DNA of 64,000 nucleotides. Source: Nodosilinea sp. PGN35. Lineage in GTDB: Bacteria > Cyanobacteriota > Cyanobacteriia > Phormidesmidales > Phormidesmidaceae. How positions within the stretch are numbered: position 1 is the stretch's first letter; each line of letters begins with the position of its first letter. The notes below the pieces were generated by a model. That model searched no databases. It was not told the origin of the DNA and was given only the letters and a program-made list of their open reading frames with translations. The stretch spans positions 1 through 64,000 of the forward strand of contig NZ_JAQKQJ010000009.1 in assembly GCF_029109325.1 (NCBI RefSeq), read 5' to 3'. Position numbers and translations under genes: made by a program. Positions 8,460 through 16,553 of the stretch are shown here, piece after piece.

Positions 8460-9609
8460 CTAGCGGGTCTGGGTTGGATTGGCGCTGTACATAAAGGTCT
8501 TGAACAACCCATAGACATCGGCCCAGCGGACGCTGGTGATCAAGTCGGGTTCAGCCGTGCCCTCCTGGCCTCGCAGCACATCGGTCATCTCCTGTCGCAG
8601 GGCCTCGGCCCAAGTGATCTGCTGAGCCAGCCCGCGCTGGTCAAAAAACTGTTCCAGCTCTGGCCGAATAAAGTAGGCGGCACCCCCCGCCGACAATCAC
8701 CTCTACTTCAGCCGAGGGCAGCCACTCCACCAGGAACTGATTGACCCGATCCAGATAGAACTCACGGGCGTAGCTACACGCCTTCGCCAAGTCGAGAGCT
8801 TCCTTGCGGCCTGGGATGTGAAAGGTGGGGTGCCCCTGAAGGATTGCTTCCAGCAGAGCCGGATCGTCTGGGGCGACACCCGGCAGTTCAGTGGCACACT
8901 GCTTCAGGTATTCCACGAACCCTGGCCCTTGGGAGGTGCTGTTGGTTTCCTGGGGTGTGCTGCCCTTCTCGAAGGTAAGGATGGAAAGATTGCGGTGGCC
9001 AAACATGAGGACGACGACGGTGGAGTCGCGAATTCCCACCCCAGCCCGCGCTAGCTGCAACCCCTTGGCCAGGTAGAGCCCGGCCCCCTCTGGCTGCATC
9101 TCGATGCGCTCTAGCTGTCCAAATAAAGACCGCCCTCGAAAGCTGAAGTCTGAGATGGCCCCCAGAATCTGAGCCTTTAGCTCCTTGCGGTCTTGCCAGT
9201 ATTCTTCCAATGGCAGCAGCAGACCTAGTTGAGCGGTGAACTTACAACCCGAGCTATCGGAGTCCTGAGCTGCCAGAGTTTTCTCAGCGATGACGCCCAG
9301 GGTAGCCAAGATTTTGTAGACGGCGCGATCGCGCTTGGGCAGAGCGAGACCTGAGTCACCTTTTTGGGCGATCGCCAACGCCCCAATCGCATAGGCACTA
9401 TTGCCCACCATCACATAAGCGCTGTCTTCTGGTTCCTGAGTAGTCAACCCACCCAACATCAGCCGGTCAAGCCGCGCTGGGTTCAACCGGGCTACCTGAG
9501 GGTCGAGGTGCAGCAGGTAGGGCTGGCCCTGCCAGTAGAGACACTTAGTGGCAGAGCTGCCCATGTCGATATAGGTCTGAATGATTTGGGTCATAGTTTT
9601 GAATGCCAA
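8460..9609 (-). pseudogene. ParM/StbA-like actin-family segregation ATPase, frameshifted
   Basis: The first frame (9609 downward) has an actin-type phosphate-1 motif YIDMGSSATKCLYW, a central VVVLMFGHRNLSIL resembling phosphate-2, and an adenosine-type VEVIVGGG near residue 309. Reading then runs into CRLLYSARAGTVF and stops. The neighbouring frame continues the normal family sequence, GGGAAYFIRPELEQFF to the end (about 73 more residues). The two join if one G is removed from the six-G run (complement of 8683-8688), giving about 382 residues, a usual length. Either the gene is inactivated, the base is a sequencing error, or slippage restores it. The start may also be the second Met (MTQIIQ, 15 bases downstream). 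Two small genes follow in the same direction. Confidence 0.8.
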
Positions 9610-9694
9610 TGACAGCGTTTAATCAACAGCTTGAAGTTGCAAGAATGCCTTCAAGCTGGTTGATCGATATCTGTATTCTGAGTTGTCGTTTTTA

Positions 9695-9872
9695 TTCACG
9701 ACTTAATAACGACTGAATTGTTATCTTCAGCAAAATCCATCATCGTTTTGATGGTCGATGAATTTCATTCACGACTTATTCACGACTTGATAACGACTTG
9801 TCTATCCAGAATCTAAGACAAGCCTGAAATCACCCAATCATTCACGACTTGATAACGACTTGATAACGACTT
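9695..9872. repeat. phased iteron array (candidate parC centromere or replication origin)
   Basis: Eight copies of the core ACGACT(T) occur in three clusters: at 9698 and 9709; at 9771, 9782 and 9793; and at 9844, 9855 and 9866. Within clusters the copies repeat every 11 bp, often as ACGACTTGATA. The clusters begin exactly 73 bp apart (9698, 9771, 9844), close to seven helical turns, so all copies would face the same side of DNA. The array lies immediately upstream of the leftward actin-like gene, where parC lies in ParMRC loci. An iteron-type origin for a replication protein is the alternative, although no rep gene is seen. Confidence 0.75.
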
Positions 9873-10114
9873 CTCCTTTTATAGGGTGCAGATTCCAATC
9901 AATAGATTGATGAATAAAAACAAACTTTGCAGCTCTTTAGGCTGAGCAGAACTGACATTTTCTGTGGGCTAAAACAGAGATTGTTGCCCATTGTATTCTC
10001 CCCAGGGAATGCCATGACAGAAGCCTGATGGGCTGCCCTGGGGGCTACGCCACTCCACTGCGTTTCGTAGCTCCGCGTTTCACACACCACGCCCAGTCCT
10101 GGGCCAGAGGGTTG

Positions 10115-10143
10115 CTGAAACCCAGCAATATCAGGGGTTTCAG
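10115..10143. repeat. inverted repeat upstream of relaxosome genes (oriT or operator candidate)
   Basis: A perfect 9-bp inverted repeat, CTGAAACCC and GGGTTTCAG, is separated by 11 bases. It ends 13 bp before the start codon of the ribbon-helix-helix gene that precedes the MobF relaxase. Inverted repeats beside the accessory and relaxase genes are typical of oriT, and RHH accessory proteins usually bind such sites and repress their own promoter. The surrounding stretch 9873-10155 contains no other recognisable gene. The nick site cannot be located by eye. Confidence 0.45.
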
Positions 10144-10155
10144 GCATGGGAGCCA

Positions 10156-10518
10156 ATGGCCGGTCGTTTACGAATCACTGACGAATTCACGGAAAAGCTC
10201 ATGGGTAAAGGATTTAGCGTCTCGCTGCCCCTCGAAGAGGCGGCTGTCGTCGAGAAAGAGGCCAATCGGCTGGGGCTACCCGCCGCCAGCATCATTCGCC
10301 TGATGATGCGCGACGGTCAGCAGCGCCGCGAACTAGAACGGCAGGTGGATGACCTGAAGGCTCGGCTGGAGCTGCTGCAAGTGCAGTTCCAGGGGCTCCA
10401 GATTTTGCTGGAGACCATCGCCTTGGAGCAGGCCAATGCCCGAGGGCCGCAGGCGCTGGAAAATCGCAAAGCGCTGATTCAGGAAATTCGCAAGCGCCAG
10501 GGCCTGGTGGAAGGCTAG
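10156..10518 (+). CDS. ribbon-helix-helix mobilisation accessory protein
   Basis: A 120-residue protein with an N-terminal RHH-like segment (KGFSVSLPLEEAAVVEKEANRLGL, residues about 18-41) containing the strand and two helices of TraY/TrwA/MobC-type binders. A long coiled coil follows (RRELERQVDDLKARLELLQVQFQGLQ, about residues 56-81). It ends 10 bp before the relaxase start. In conjugative systems the accessory RHH protein binds oriT, helps load the relaxase and autoregulates. The inverted repeat at 10115-10143 is a natural target. A plain CopG-type repressor is the alternative, but context favours the relaxosome. Confidence 0.7.
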   Translation: MAGRLRITDEFTEKLMGKGFSVSLPLEEAAVVEKEANRLGLPAASIIRLMMRDGQQRRELERQVDDLKARLELLQVQFQGLQILLETIALEQANARGPQALENRKALIQEIRKRQGLVEG

Positions 10519-10528
10519 GAGGTCAGCC

Positions 10529-13231
10529 ATGCTCAGCCTGACGGTAATCAGCGCCAACCAGGGCGAAACTTACTACACTGCCGAGAACTACTACACCAGC
10601 GAAGAGAACCAGGCCCATTCCGGTTGGTGGGGCCAAGGGGCCAAGAGCCTGGGGCTAGCGGGACAGGTACAGGGGGGCGACTTCAAGAATCTGCTCCATG
10701 GCTCCCATCCCCAGGGGCACCAAACTCTATCGGGTCGCAAGATTGACCCGGAGCGCCATCGGGCCGGGCTGGATTTAACCTTCAGTGCGCCCAAGAGCAT
10801 CAGCCTGGCGGCCCTGGTCGGCGGCAATGAAGCAATCGAGCAAGCCCATCGCACAGCGGTGGTGCGCACACTAGCCATCATTGAGGAGCGCTATGCCCAA
10901 ACGCGGGTGCGGACGCCGGAGGGGCGGCAGGCAGTTGGCACCGGCAACCTGATCGTCGCCCAGTTCCACCACGACACCTCCCGCGAGAAGGATCCGCAGC
11001 TGCACACCCATTGTGTGGTGATCAATGCCACGCAACTGGCCAATGGCCGCTGGCAGTCACTCCACAACGACATCCTCTTCAAGCAGCAAAAGCTGTTGGG
11101 GATGATTTACCAGAACGAGTTGGCAGTGGAGGTACAGCGCCTGGGCTATGGCATTGAGCCCAGAGCCAACGGCCAGTTTGAACTCCGGGGGTATCAAGCC
11201 GAAGACCTCCAGACCTTCTCCAAACGGCGGGAGCAGATTCTGGCGGCGGTGGAGGAGAATGCGACGGCCCAGGAGCGAGAGCTGGCGACGTTGATGACCC
11301 GAGCCCCAAAGGGAAAGGAAATTCCCAGAGAAGAGCTGCGCACCTACTGGCAGCAGCAGGCCCAAGCGCTGAATCTAGAACACCCTCACCCCCAGCTGAT
11401 GGACTGGCAGAGTCAGCCGAAGCGGGCCACCCAAGCTGGGCTTACCCACTGCGGTGAGCGGGAGGCGGTGTTCCATCGCGAGCAAGTGGAGCGGTTTGCC
11501 CTGGAGAACCATTTGGGGCAGCAGTGCTTTGATGACGTTCAACAGACCTTGGATACCGATCCGGAGGTAATTCACACCCATGACCAGCGGCTGACCACTC
11601 AGACGGCGGTGCTGCGGGAGCTGGACACCATTCGCACGATGCTGGATGGTCGGGGAGATGTGGGGAGTATTGCCGCCCCAGGACTGGTGGAAGCACATCT
11701 GCGCGATCAGGGCCTGACCGAGGGGCAGGTGCAGGGGGTGATGTTGGCGGCCACAACCCGCGATCGCGTCATCGCCTGGCAGGGGGTGGCCGGGGCGGGG
11801 AAGAGCTATGCCCTGAATCAGTTTCGCCAGATTGCGGAAGCCCAGGGCTACACTGTCCGGGGCTTTGCTCCTAGTGCGGAGGCGGCGAAGGCCTTGGGCG
11901 ACTCGGCCCAGATTCAGCCGGTGGAAACAGTGGCGGCGTTGCTGTGTACTCAACCGGTGGAACCCAACCCGGCTCAACCCGAGGTCTGGGTAGTAGACGA
12001 AGCGGGGCTCTTGAGTGCGAAGGATGCGCTGGCCCTGGTGACCAAGGCCCAGGCGCAGCAAGCCCGAGTGGTTTTGGTGGGAGATACCCGGCAGCTGTCG
12101 GCGGTGGAAGCGGGGAACCCGTTCAAGAGTTTGCAGCAGGCGGGGATGGCAACGGCCTACCTCACCCAATCGCTGCGACAGAAGAATCAGCAGATCAAGG
12201 CGGGGGTTGACCTGATTGCTGCTGGGGAAATTGCGGCGGGGGTGCGGCAGTTGAAGCCGTACATTCAGCAGGTGAGTAGTCAGGAGGCGAGGGCAGCGGC
12301 GATCGCCCGCGACTATCTCGCCCTAGCCCCAGAGGAGCGAAAGAAAACCTTGCTCTTGGCAGGTACCAACCAGGAGCGGCTGGCAATCACCCAGCTGGTG
12401 CGAGAGGGCCTAAAGACAGAAGGAACCTTGGGCCAGAGTTTGACGGTGAAGCGGCTGAAGGCCAGGGATTTGACCGAGACCCAGGCGAGCTATGCCCACC
12501 ATTTTCAGCCGGGAAATGTGCTGATTCCCCAGGCCAGCTACAAGCGGCTGGGGTTAGAAAAGGGGCAGCGCTACGAGGTGCTGGCGACGGATAGCCATAG
12601 CAATGGGCTGATGTTGCGGGGGCAATCCGGGGCGGCATTGCAGTTAGATCCAGCTCAGATTCGGCGGAAGTCGGTCTATGAAGTAGAAGAGATGGAGATT
12701 GCGGTGGGTGATCGCCTGCGGTGGACGCGCAATGACCATACCCTGGGCCGTCGCAATGGCCAGGAGTTTGAGGTGGTGGGGCTGGAGGAGGGGCAGGTGA
12801 TGATTCGTTGGGGGCGGGGGGAGGTGGGATGCTTCGAGAGTTCGGAGTTGGCTCATCTGGACTATGCGCTGGTCAGTACCACCTATGCAGCCCAGGGAAA
12901 GTCGGCGGAGCAGGTGATTGGGGCGTTGGATCGCTATGTGGGGCGGGAGAGCTTTTATGTGGCGGTGAGCCGGGTGAAGCGGGATTTGCGGCTGTATGCC
13001 TCGGAAGATTTAGATCGGCTGATTGAGCGGGTGGAGCGATCTAGGGCGAAGGAAAATCCGAGTGAGGTACGGCCAGAGTCAGGAGGAGCCAGGACAAATC
13101 TAGTGATGCTTGATTCCCCACCACGAACTCAAGCTAACCAATTCAGCCAGACCCCTCATACTGTGACAGACCTATCTCAAAAGGAACAGGCGAGTAGAAA
13201 AGGGCATAGTCGATTTGGTGTGGAGCTGTAA
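10529..13231 (+). CDS. MobF-family (TrwC/TraI-type) conjugative relaxase-helicase
   Basis: A 900-residue relaxase fused to an SF1 helicase. The catalytic tyrosine pairs are Y15/Y16 and Y21/Y22 at the extreme N-terminus. The metal-binding histidines are H147/H148 and the LHTH motif (H159, H161), and LDLTFSAPKSIS (81-92) is typical of the fold. The helicase part has Walker A GAGKS (422-426) and a DEAG-like Walker B (VWVVDEAGLL), with a C-terminal QGKS/AVSR region. It would nick oriT, remain covalently attached and unwind the transferred strand. It is somewhat shorter than F TraI, with no clear C-terminal extension. No coupling protein or type IV secretion gene is in the window, so the element may be mobilisable rather than self-transmissible, or those genes lie to the left. 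Confidence 0.92.
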   Translation: MLSLTVISANQGETYYTAENYYTSEENQAHSGWWGQGAKSLGLAGQVQGGDFKNLLHGSHPQGHQTLSGRKIDPERHRAGLDLTFSAPKSISLAALVGGNEAIEQAHRTAVVRTLAIIEERYAQTRVRTPEGRQAVGTGNLIVAQFHHDTSREKDPQLHTHCVVINATQLANGRWQSLHNDILFKQQKLLGMIYQNELAVEVQRLGYGIEPRANGQFELRGYQAEDLQTFSKRREQILAAVEENATAQERELATLMTRAPKGKEIPREELRTYWQQQAQALNLEHPHPQLMDWQSQPKRATQAGLTHCGEREAVFHREQVERFALENHLGQQCFDDVQQTLDTDPEVIHTHDQRLTTQTAVLRELDTIRTMLDGRGDVGSIAAPGLVEAHLRDQGLTEGQVQGVMLAATTRDRVIAWQGVAGAGKSYALNQFRQIAEAQGYTVRGFAPSAEAAKALGDSAQIQPVETVAALLCTQPVEPNPAQPEVWVVDEAGLLSAKDALALVTKAQAQQARVVLVGDTRQLSAVEAGNPFKSLQQAGMATAYLTQSLRQKNQQIKAGVDLIAAGEIAAGVRQLKPYIQQVSSQEARAAAIARDYLALAPEERKKTLLLAGTNQERLAITQLVREGLKTEGTLGQSLTVKRLKARDLTETQASYAHHFQPGNVLIPQASYKRLGLEKGQRYEVLATDSHSNGLMLRGQSGAALQLDPAQIRRKSVYEVEEMEIAVGDRLRWTRNDHTLGRRNGQEFEVVGLEEGQVMIRWGRGEVGCFESSELAHLDYALVSTTYAAQGKSAEQVIGALDRYVGRESFYVAVSRVKRDLRLYASEDLDRLIERVERSRAKENPSEVRPESGGARTNLVMLDSPPRTQANQFSQTPHTVTDLSQKEQASRKGHSRFGVEL

Positions 13232-13326
13232 GCAGGTTGTTTTCTAGCCAATTTCAAAAGCAACAGGATGATTGTAGGCATACTGGTGATCAAGCCAGAC
13301 TTCCTTAAAGATGATCGACGACTTCT

Positions 13327-16128
13327 ATGCATACTCCTGATGAACTTTTGGCAATGGTTAACCAAATCCTGAATCAGGTTCAGGATGATAGCGCTGCACT
13401 AGAACCCTGGAGCCGAACAGAAGAGGGACGACAGGTCATTCAGTTCATTGTGCAGGTGGGTAAATACAACACAACAGTTGGGCAGGGGCAAGATATTTTA
13501 ATCGGAGATCACCTAGATCGGGCCTTGCTGGAAGAGGTGCGAGATTTGTTGCGATCGCAACTCACTCCGCCACCGCCAGACATTGACTGGCAACAGGTCA
13601 GCCGATCACTGCTCAATGAGCAAATCCAGCGCTTGACTACAAACCCGCTAACCCACGCCGAGGGCATCGCCTATCGGACGGAGCAGGTGTATGTACCGCT
13701 GGGGTTGGTGGAGCGCAAAAAGGTGCCGCGACGGGGGGAGGAGGTGTCGCCCGAGCAAGGCTCGTTGCTGTATAAGGAGACGGAGATTACCCGAAAGTTT
13801 GAGCATGAGGACTTTCTGGAGCAGGTGTTGCGCCAGGGGCAGAGTCCTCGGAGTGGAGGACGACGGATTGCAGTAATTGGGGAGCCTGGGGCGGGAAAGA
13901 CGACGCTGTTGCAGCAGATGGCCCGATGGGTAGCAGAACATATTGAGGGGGCGATCTCGATTTGGGTGTCGCTGGCAGATTTGCAGGGGCGATCACTAGA
14001 AGATTATTTACTGGAGCAGTGGTTGCCAGCAGTGGTGCAGCAGCAGGGACAGGCGGAGGCTTCGACGCTGGTGAAGGATGCGCTGGTAGAACAGTTTCGG
14101 GCGGGGCAGGTGTGGCTATTGCTGGATGGGGTGGATGAAATGCCCGTGGCGGAGGGTAATCCGTTGGGTGAGATGGAGCGGCAGGTGCGGTTGGGGGGAT
14201 TGTTGGCACAGGCGCGGATTGTGCTGACTTGTCGGTTGAATCTGTGGGATGGAGATCGTCATGCCCTGGATACGTTCGACGTTTATCGGACGTTGGAATT
14301 TGCTTATCCAACGCAGGTGGAGCAGTTTATCGGGCAGTGGTTTGGGGCACTGCCGGAGGCACAGGTGGGACAGGCAGAGCGGTTACGTGGGGCGTTGCGG
14401 CAACCGGGGAAGGAGCGGCTGCAAGACTTGGTGAAGAATCCACTGCGGCTGACGCTGTTATGTTTCAACTGGTATTTGGGGAAGGGAACGCTACCGGAGA
14501 CAAAGGCGGGGTTGTATGAGCAGTTTGTGGCGGATTTCTATGAGTGGAAGCCGGAGCAGTTTCCGACGACGGCAGAGCAGCGGCGGCGGTTGAATGCGGC
14601 GTTGGGGGAGTTGGCGCGGGAAGCGATTGATAAGGAGGGAACGCGGTTTCGGCTACGGTATGACTTTGTGTGTGAGTTTTTAGGTGAGCCGGATGAGCCG
14701 GGTTCGTTGTTTCAGTTGGCATTGCAGTTCGGCTGGCTAAACAAGGTGGGGATGGATGCAGATAATCCAAGAAAAGCAGTGTATGCGTTCTTCCATCCTA
14801 CGTTTCAAGAGTATTTTTCAGCGTTGGTGATCGATGATTGGCACAATTTTCTAGGCCACATTCCTAAACATCCGAGTAATCGATACACAAGGTATCGAGT
14901 TTTTGAACCACGCTGGAAAGAGGTAATTCTGCTATGGTTTGGACGACTAGACATAAAAAAGGAACTGAAGGAATCATTTATCGAAGCATTAATTGACTTT
15001 GAGGATGAGTGCGGAGGATTTTATTGGCACCAAACCTACTTTCTTGCAGCATCGTGCCTTGCCGAATTTGTAGACTCAAAATATATTAGTGAGATAGTAA
15101 ATCAAGTTATTGATTGGGGGTTTGGTCTTTATACTACATTTCTAGATCCCATAAACGAAAATGCTAGAGCAGTTTTAGCAAGGACTAATCGCTCGGTTTT
15201 GCTCAATACATTTTCCAATTTATTAGATACTGACCTAGGTGAACGCGAGCTATTGCAGATGGCTATGCGGTTAGGAGAGATTGATCCAGGAAACTTAAAT
15301 TCTATAAACTATCTAATTAAGTTGATAAATATGCAAGAAATTGACGAGCATGATCGCTGGATAGCTATTTATCAACTTGGCAAGGTTGGTGAAGCAAGCG
15401 GCAATTCAGAGGCTATATGTGCTCTTACTGTTTTGTTAAACACAATTAGGGATGATGAAATTCTTTGGCGATCTGCCACAAGTCTGGTAAAAATTAGTCC
15501 TCATAATCCGCAAGGCATCAAAACTTTAACTCGTCTATTGCAAAGTGACAAAGATGATAGTATCCGTTTAGCTGCTGCCCGTAATCTAATACAAGTTGCC
15601 CCTGACAACCCAATAAGTGAAGAAACCTTAATAGATTTAGCTGACAATAGCCAGGATGAGGCAATCCGCTCATCAGCCGTTTTGTCCTTGAAGGATTTCC
15701 GGAAAAATGTTCCTGGGGCTAGTAGAGCTTCAAAAGGGTTATTAGAGAAATACGAAAACCAATATTTGATTAGTCTTGCTCATGACGAGCTAGATGAGGA
15801 TTGCTCAGAAGAATACCTAGAAAAATATTCGGAGGAAGATAACTGGTCTTTAGGTGAAATTGAACCGACCAATTTAGACTCAGTTAATATGCTGCTCGAT
15901 CTCGTGTGTAACAATTCCAGTAGAGATACCATATTTAGCGCTGCTTGGAGCTTGCGAGAAATAAATCACGAGACCTTCTTTCCAAGAGTAGTCACAGGAT
16001 TAAAGGATTGTATAAGACAGCAATTGACTGAAGATGATTTTGAACGTTATAGGTGCTGTTATGCAGTTGTTTGGCACTGTGCCCAAAATATGTCTTATCC
16101 AAATTTTCACAAGGCTTGGCATCAATGA
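13327..16128 (+). CDS. NACHT-domain NTPase with HEAT-like repeats (NLR-like, probable defence)
   Basis: A 933-residue STAND ATPase. The N-terminus has a short helical region and a strand motif GKYNTTVGQGQDILIGD (about residues 46-62) found in cyanobacterial effector-associated modules. The NACHT domain follows, with Walker A GEPGAGKTT (185-193) and Walker B LLLDGVDE (264-271). The C-terminal half (about 620-930) contains alpha-helical repeats such as VGEASGNSEAICALTVLL and VKISPHNPQGIKTLTRLL, resembling HEAT units. Related bacterial NACHT proteins sense phage products and trigger cell suicide. No enzymatic effector domain is seen. The first half is GC-rich like the relaxase, while from about 14,750 the gene turns AT-rich, suggesting the sensor half was acquired separately. 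Confidence 0.88.
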   Translation: MHTPDELLAMVNQILNQVQDDSAALEPWSRTEEGRQVIQFIVQVGKYNTTVGQGQDILIGDHLDRALLEEVRDLLRSQLTPPPPDIDWQQVSRSLLNEQIQRLTTNPLTHAEGIAYRTEQVYVPLGLVERKKVPRRGEEVSPEQGSLLYKETEITRKFEHEDFLEQVLRQGQSPRSGGRRIAVIGEPGAGKTTLLQQMARWVAEHIEGAISIWVSLADLQGRSLEDYLLEQWLPAVVQQQGQAEASTLVKDALVEQFRAGQVWLLLDGVDEMPVAEGNPLGEMERQVRLGGLLAQARIVLTCRLNLWDGDRHALDTFDVYRTLEFAYPTQVEQFIGQWFGALPEAQVGQAERLRGALRQPGKERLQDLVKNPLRLTLLCFNWYLGKGTLPETKAGLYEQFVADFYEWKPEQFPTTAEQRRRLNAALGELAREAIDKEGTRFRLRYDFVCEFLGEPDEPGSLFQLALQFGWLNKVGMDADNPRKAVYAFFHPTFQEYFSALVIDDWHNFLGHIPKHPSNRYTRYRVFEPRWKEVILLWFGRLDIKKELKESFIEALIDFEDECGGFYWHQTYFLAASCLAEFVDSKYISEIVNQVIDWGFGLYTTFLDPINENARAVLARTNRSVLLNTFSNLLDTDLGERELLQMAMRLGEIDPGNLNSINYLIKLINMQEIDEHDRWIAIYQLGKVGEASGNSEAICALTVLLNTIRDDEILWRSATSLVKISPHNPQGIKTLTRLLQSDKDDSIRLAAARNLIQVAPDNPISEETLIDLADNSQDEAIRSSAVLSLKDFRKNVPGASRASKGLLEKYENQYLISLAHDELDEDCSEEYLEKYSEEDNWSLGEIEPTNLDSVNMLLDLVCNNSSRDTIFSAAWSLREINHETFFPRVVTGLKDCIRQQLTEDDFERYRCCYAVVWHCAQNMSYPNFHKAWHQ

Positions 16129-16180
16129 CAACTCTTACCTATAAACATAAAAATTGCTGCTTATATCGAATGCAATCGCT

Positions 16181-16553
16181 CTACTCAATTTTTTCACGGT
16201 TGCGTTTTTCGATTTCGGTGATCGGCAGTAGCAATGACTCTACAATCTCTCGCTGGATTTCATTAATTCCTGAAGTATTGCTGTGTAGACAATCCACTAA
16301 TAGCTTATTGGAATCATAGTAATTTTTTAAGATTTCTTTTTGTTTCATATTCGGTTTCCAATTATTTCCTAGACCCCGGTAGTTATTTAAGATAGACTTA
16401 AACTGTATTGACCAATCATTATCATTGGCTGCCCACCAATCATCTAGATATCCCCACCGAGAATTTTGCTCAGAAGCTGGCGAATCTTTAGCAAGATAAT
16501 ATTCAAATGGAGGCAATAAACTCAGAATAATTCCATTTATATACTGATTAGCC
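16181..16553 (-). pseudogene. truncated C-terminal fragment of a NACHT-associated-type helical protein
   Basis: About 124 codons on the minus strand, starting without its own initiation region because the left end of the insertion sequence cuts in at 16553/16554. The sequence (LPPFEYYLAKDS; LNNYRGLGNNWKP; NYYDSNKLLVDCL; EIVESLLLPI) resembles the helical C-terminal segment found in some cyanobacterial NACHT and HEAT proteins; this is recall, not a search. The frame stays open a few codons into the IS, giving MHPANQYING-type fusion sequence. It is AT-rich like the 3' half of the neighbouring NACHT gene, with which it converges. The missing 5' part is not found on the other side of the IS. Confidence 0.6.

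Noticed and set aside
8460..8696. Separate small gene starting at a TTG after the actin-like gene
   Set aside because: Its sequence AAYFIRPELEQFF is the natural continuation of the actin-like protein; it is the second half of a frameshifted gene.
9695..9872. Regularly spaced repeats suggesting a CRISPR array
   Set aside because: Repeat cores are only 7 bp and occur in clusters of two or three at 11-bp steps; there are no 25-40 bp repeats with unique spacers and no cas genes. Iterons fit better.
10028..10303. Open frame across the oriT candidate and the RHH gene start
   Set aside because: Its second half is the RHH coding sequence in another frame; the RHH frame has family sequence and proper spacing to the relaxase.
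16053..16319. Open frame across the NACHT gene end
   Set aside because: It overlaps both the NACHT 3' end and, antisense, the NACHT-type fragment, which have clear family sequence.
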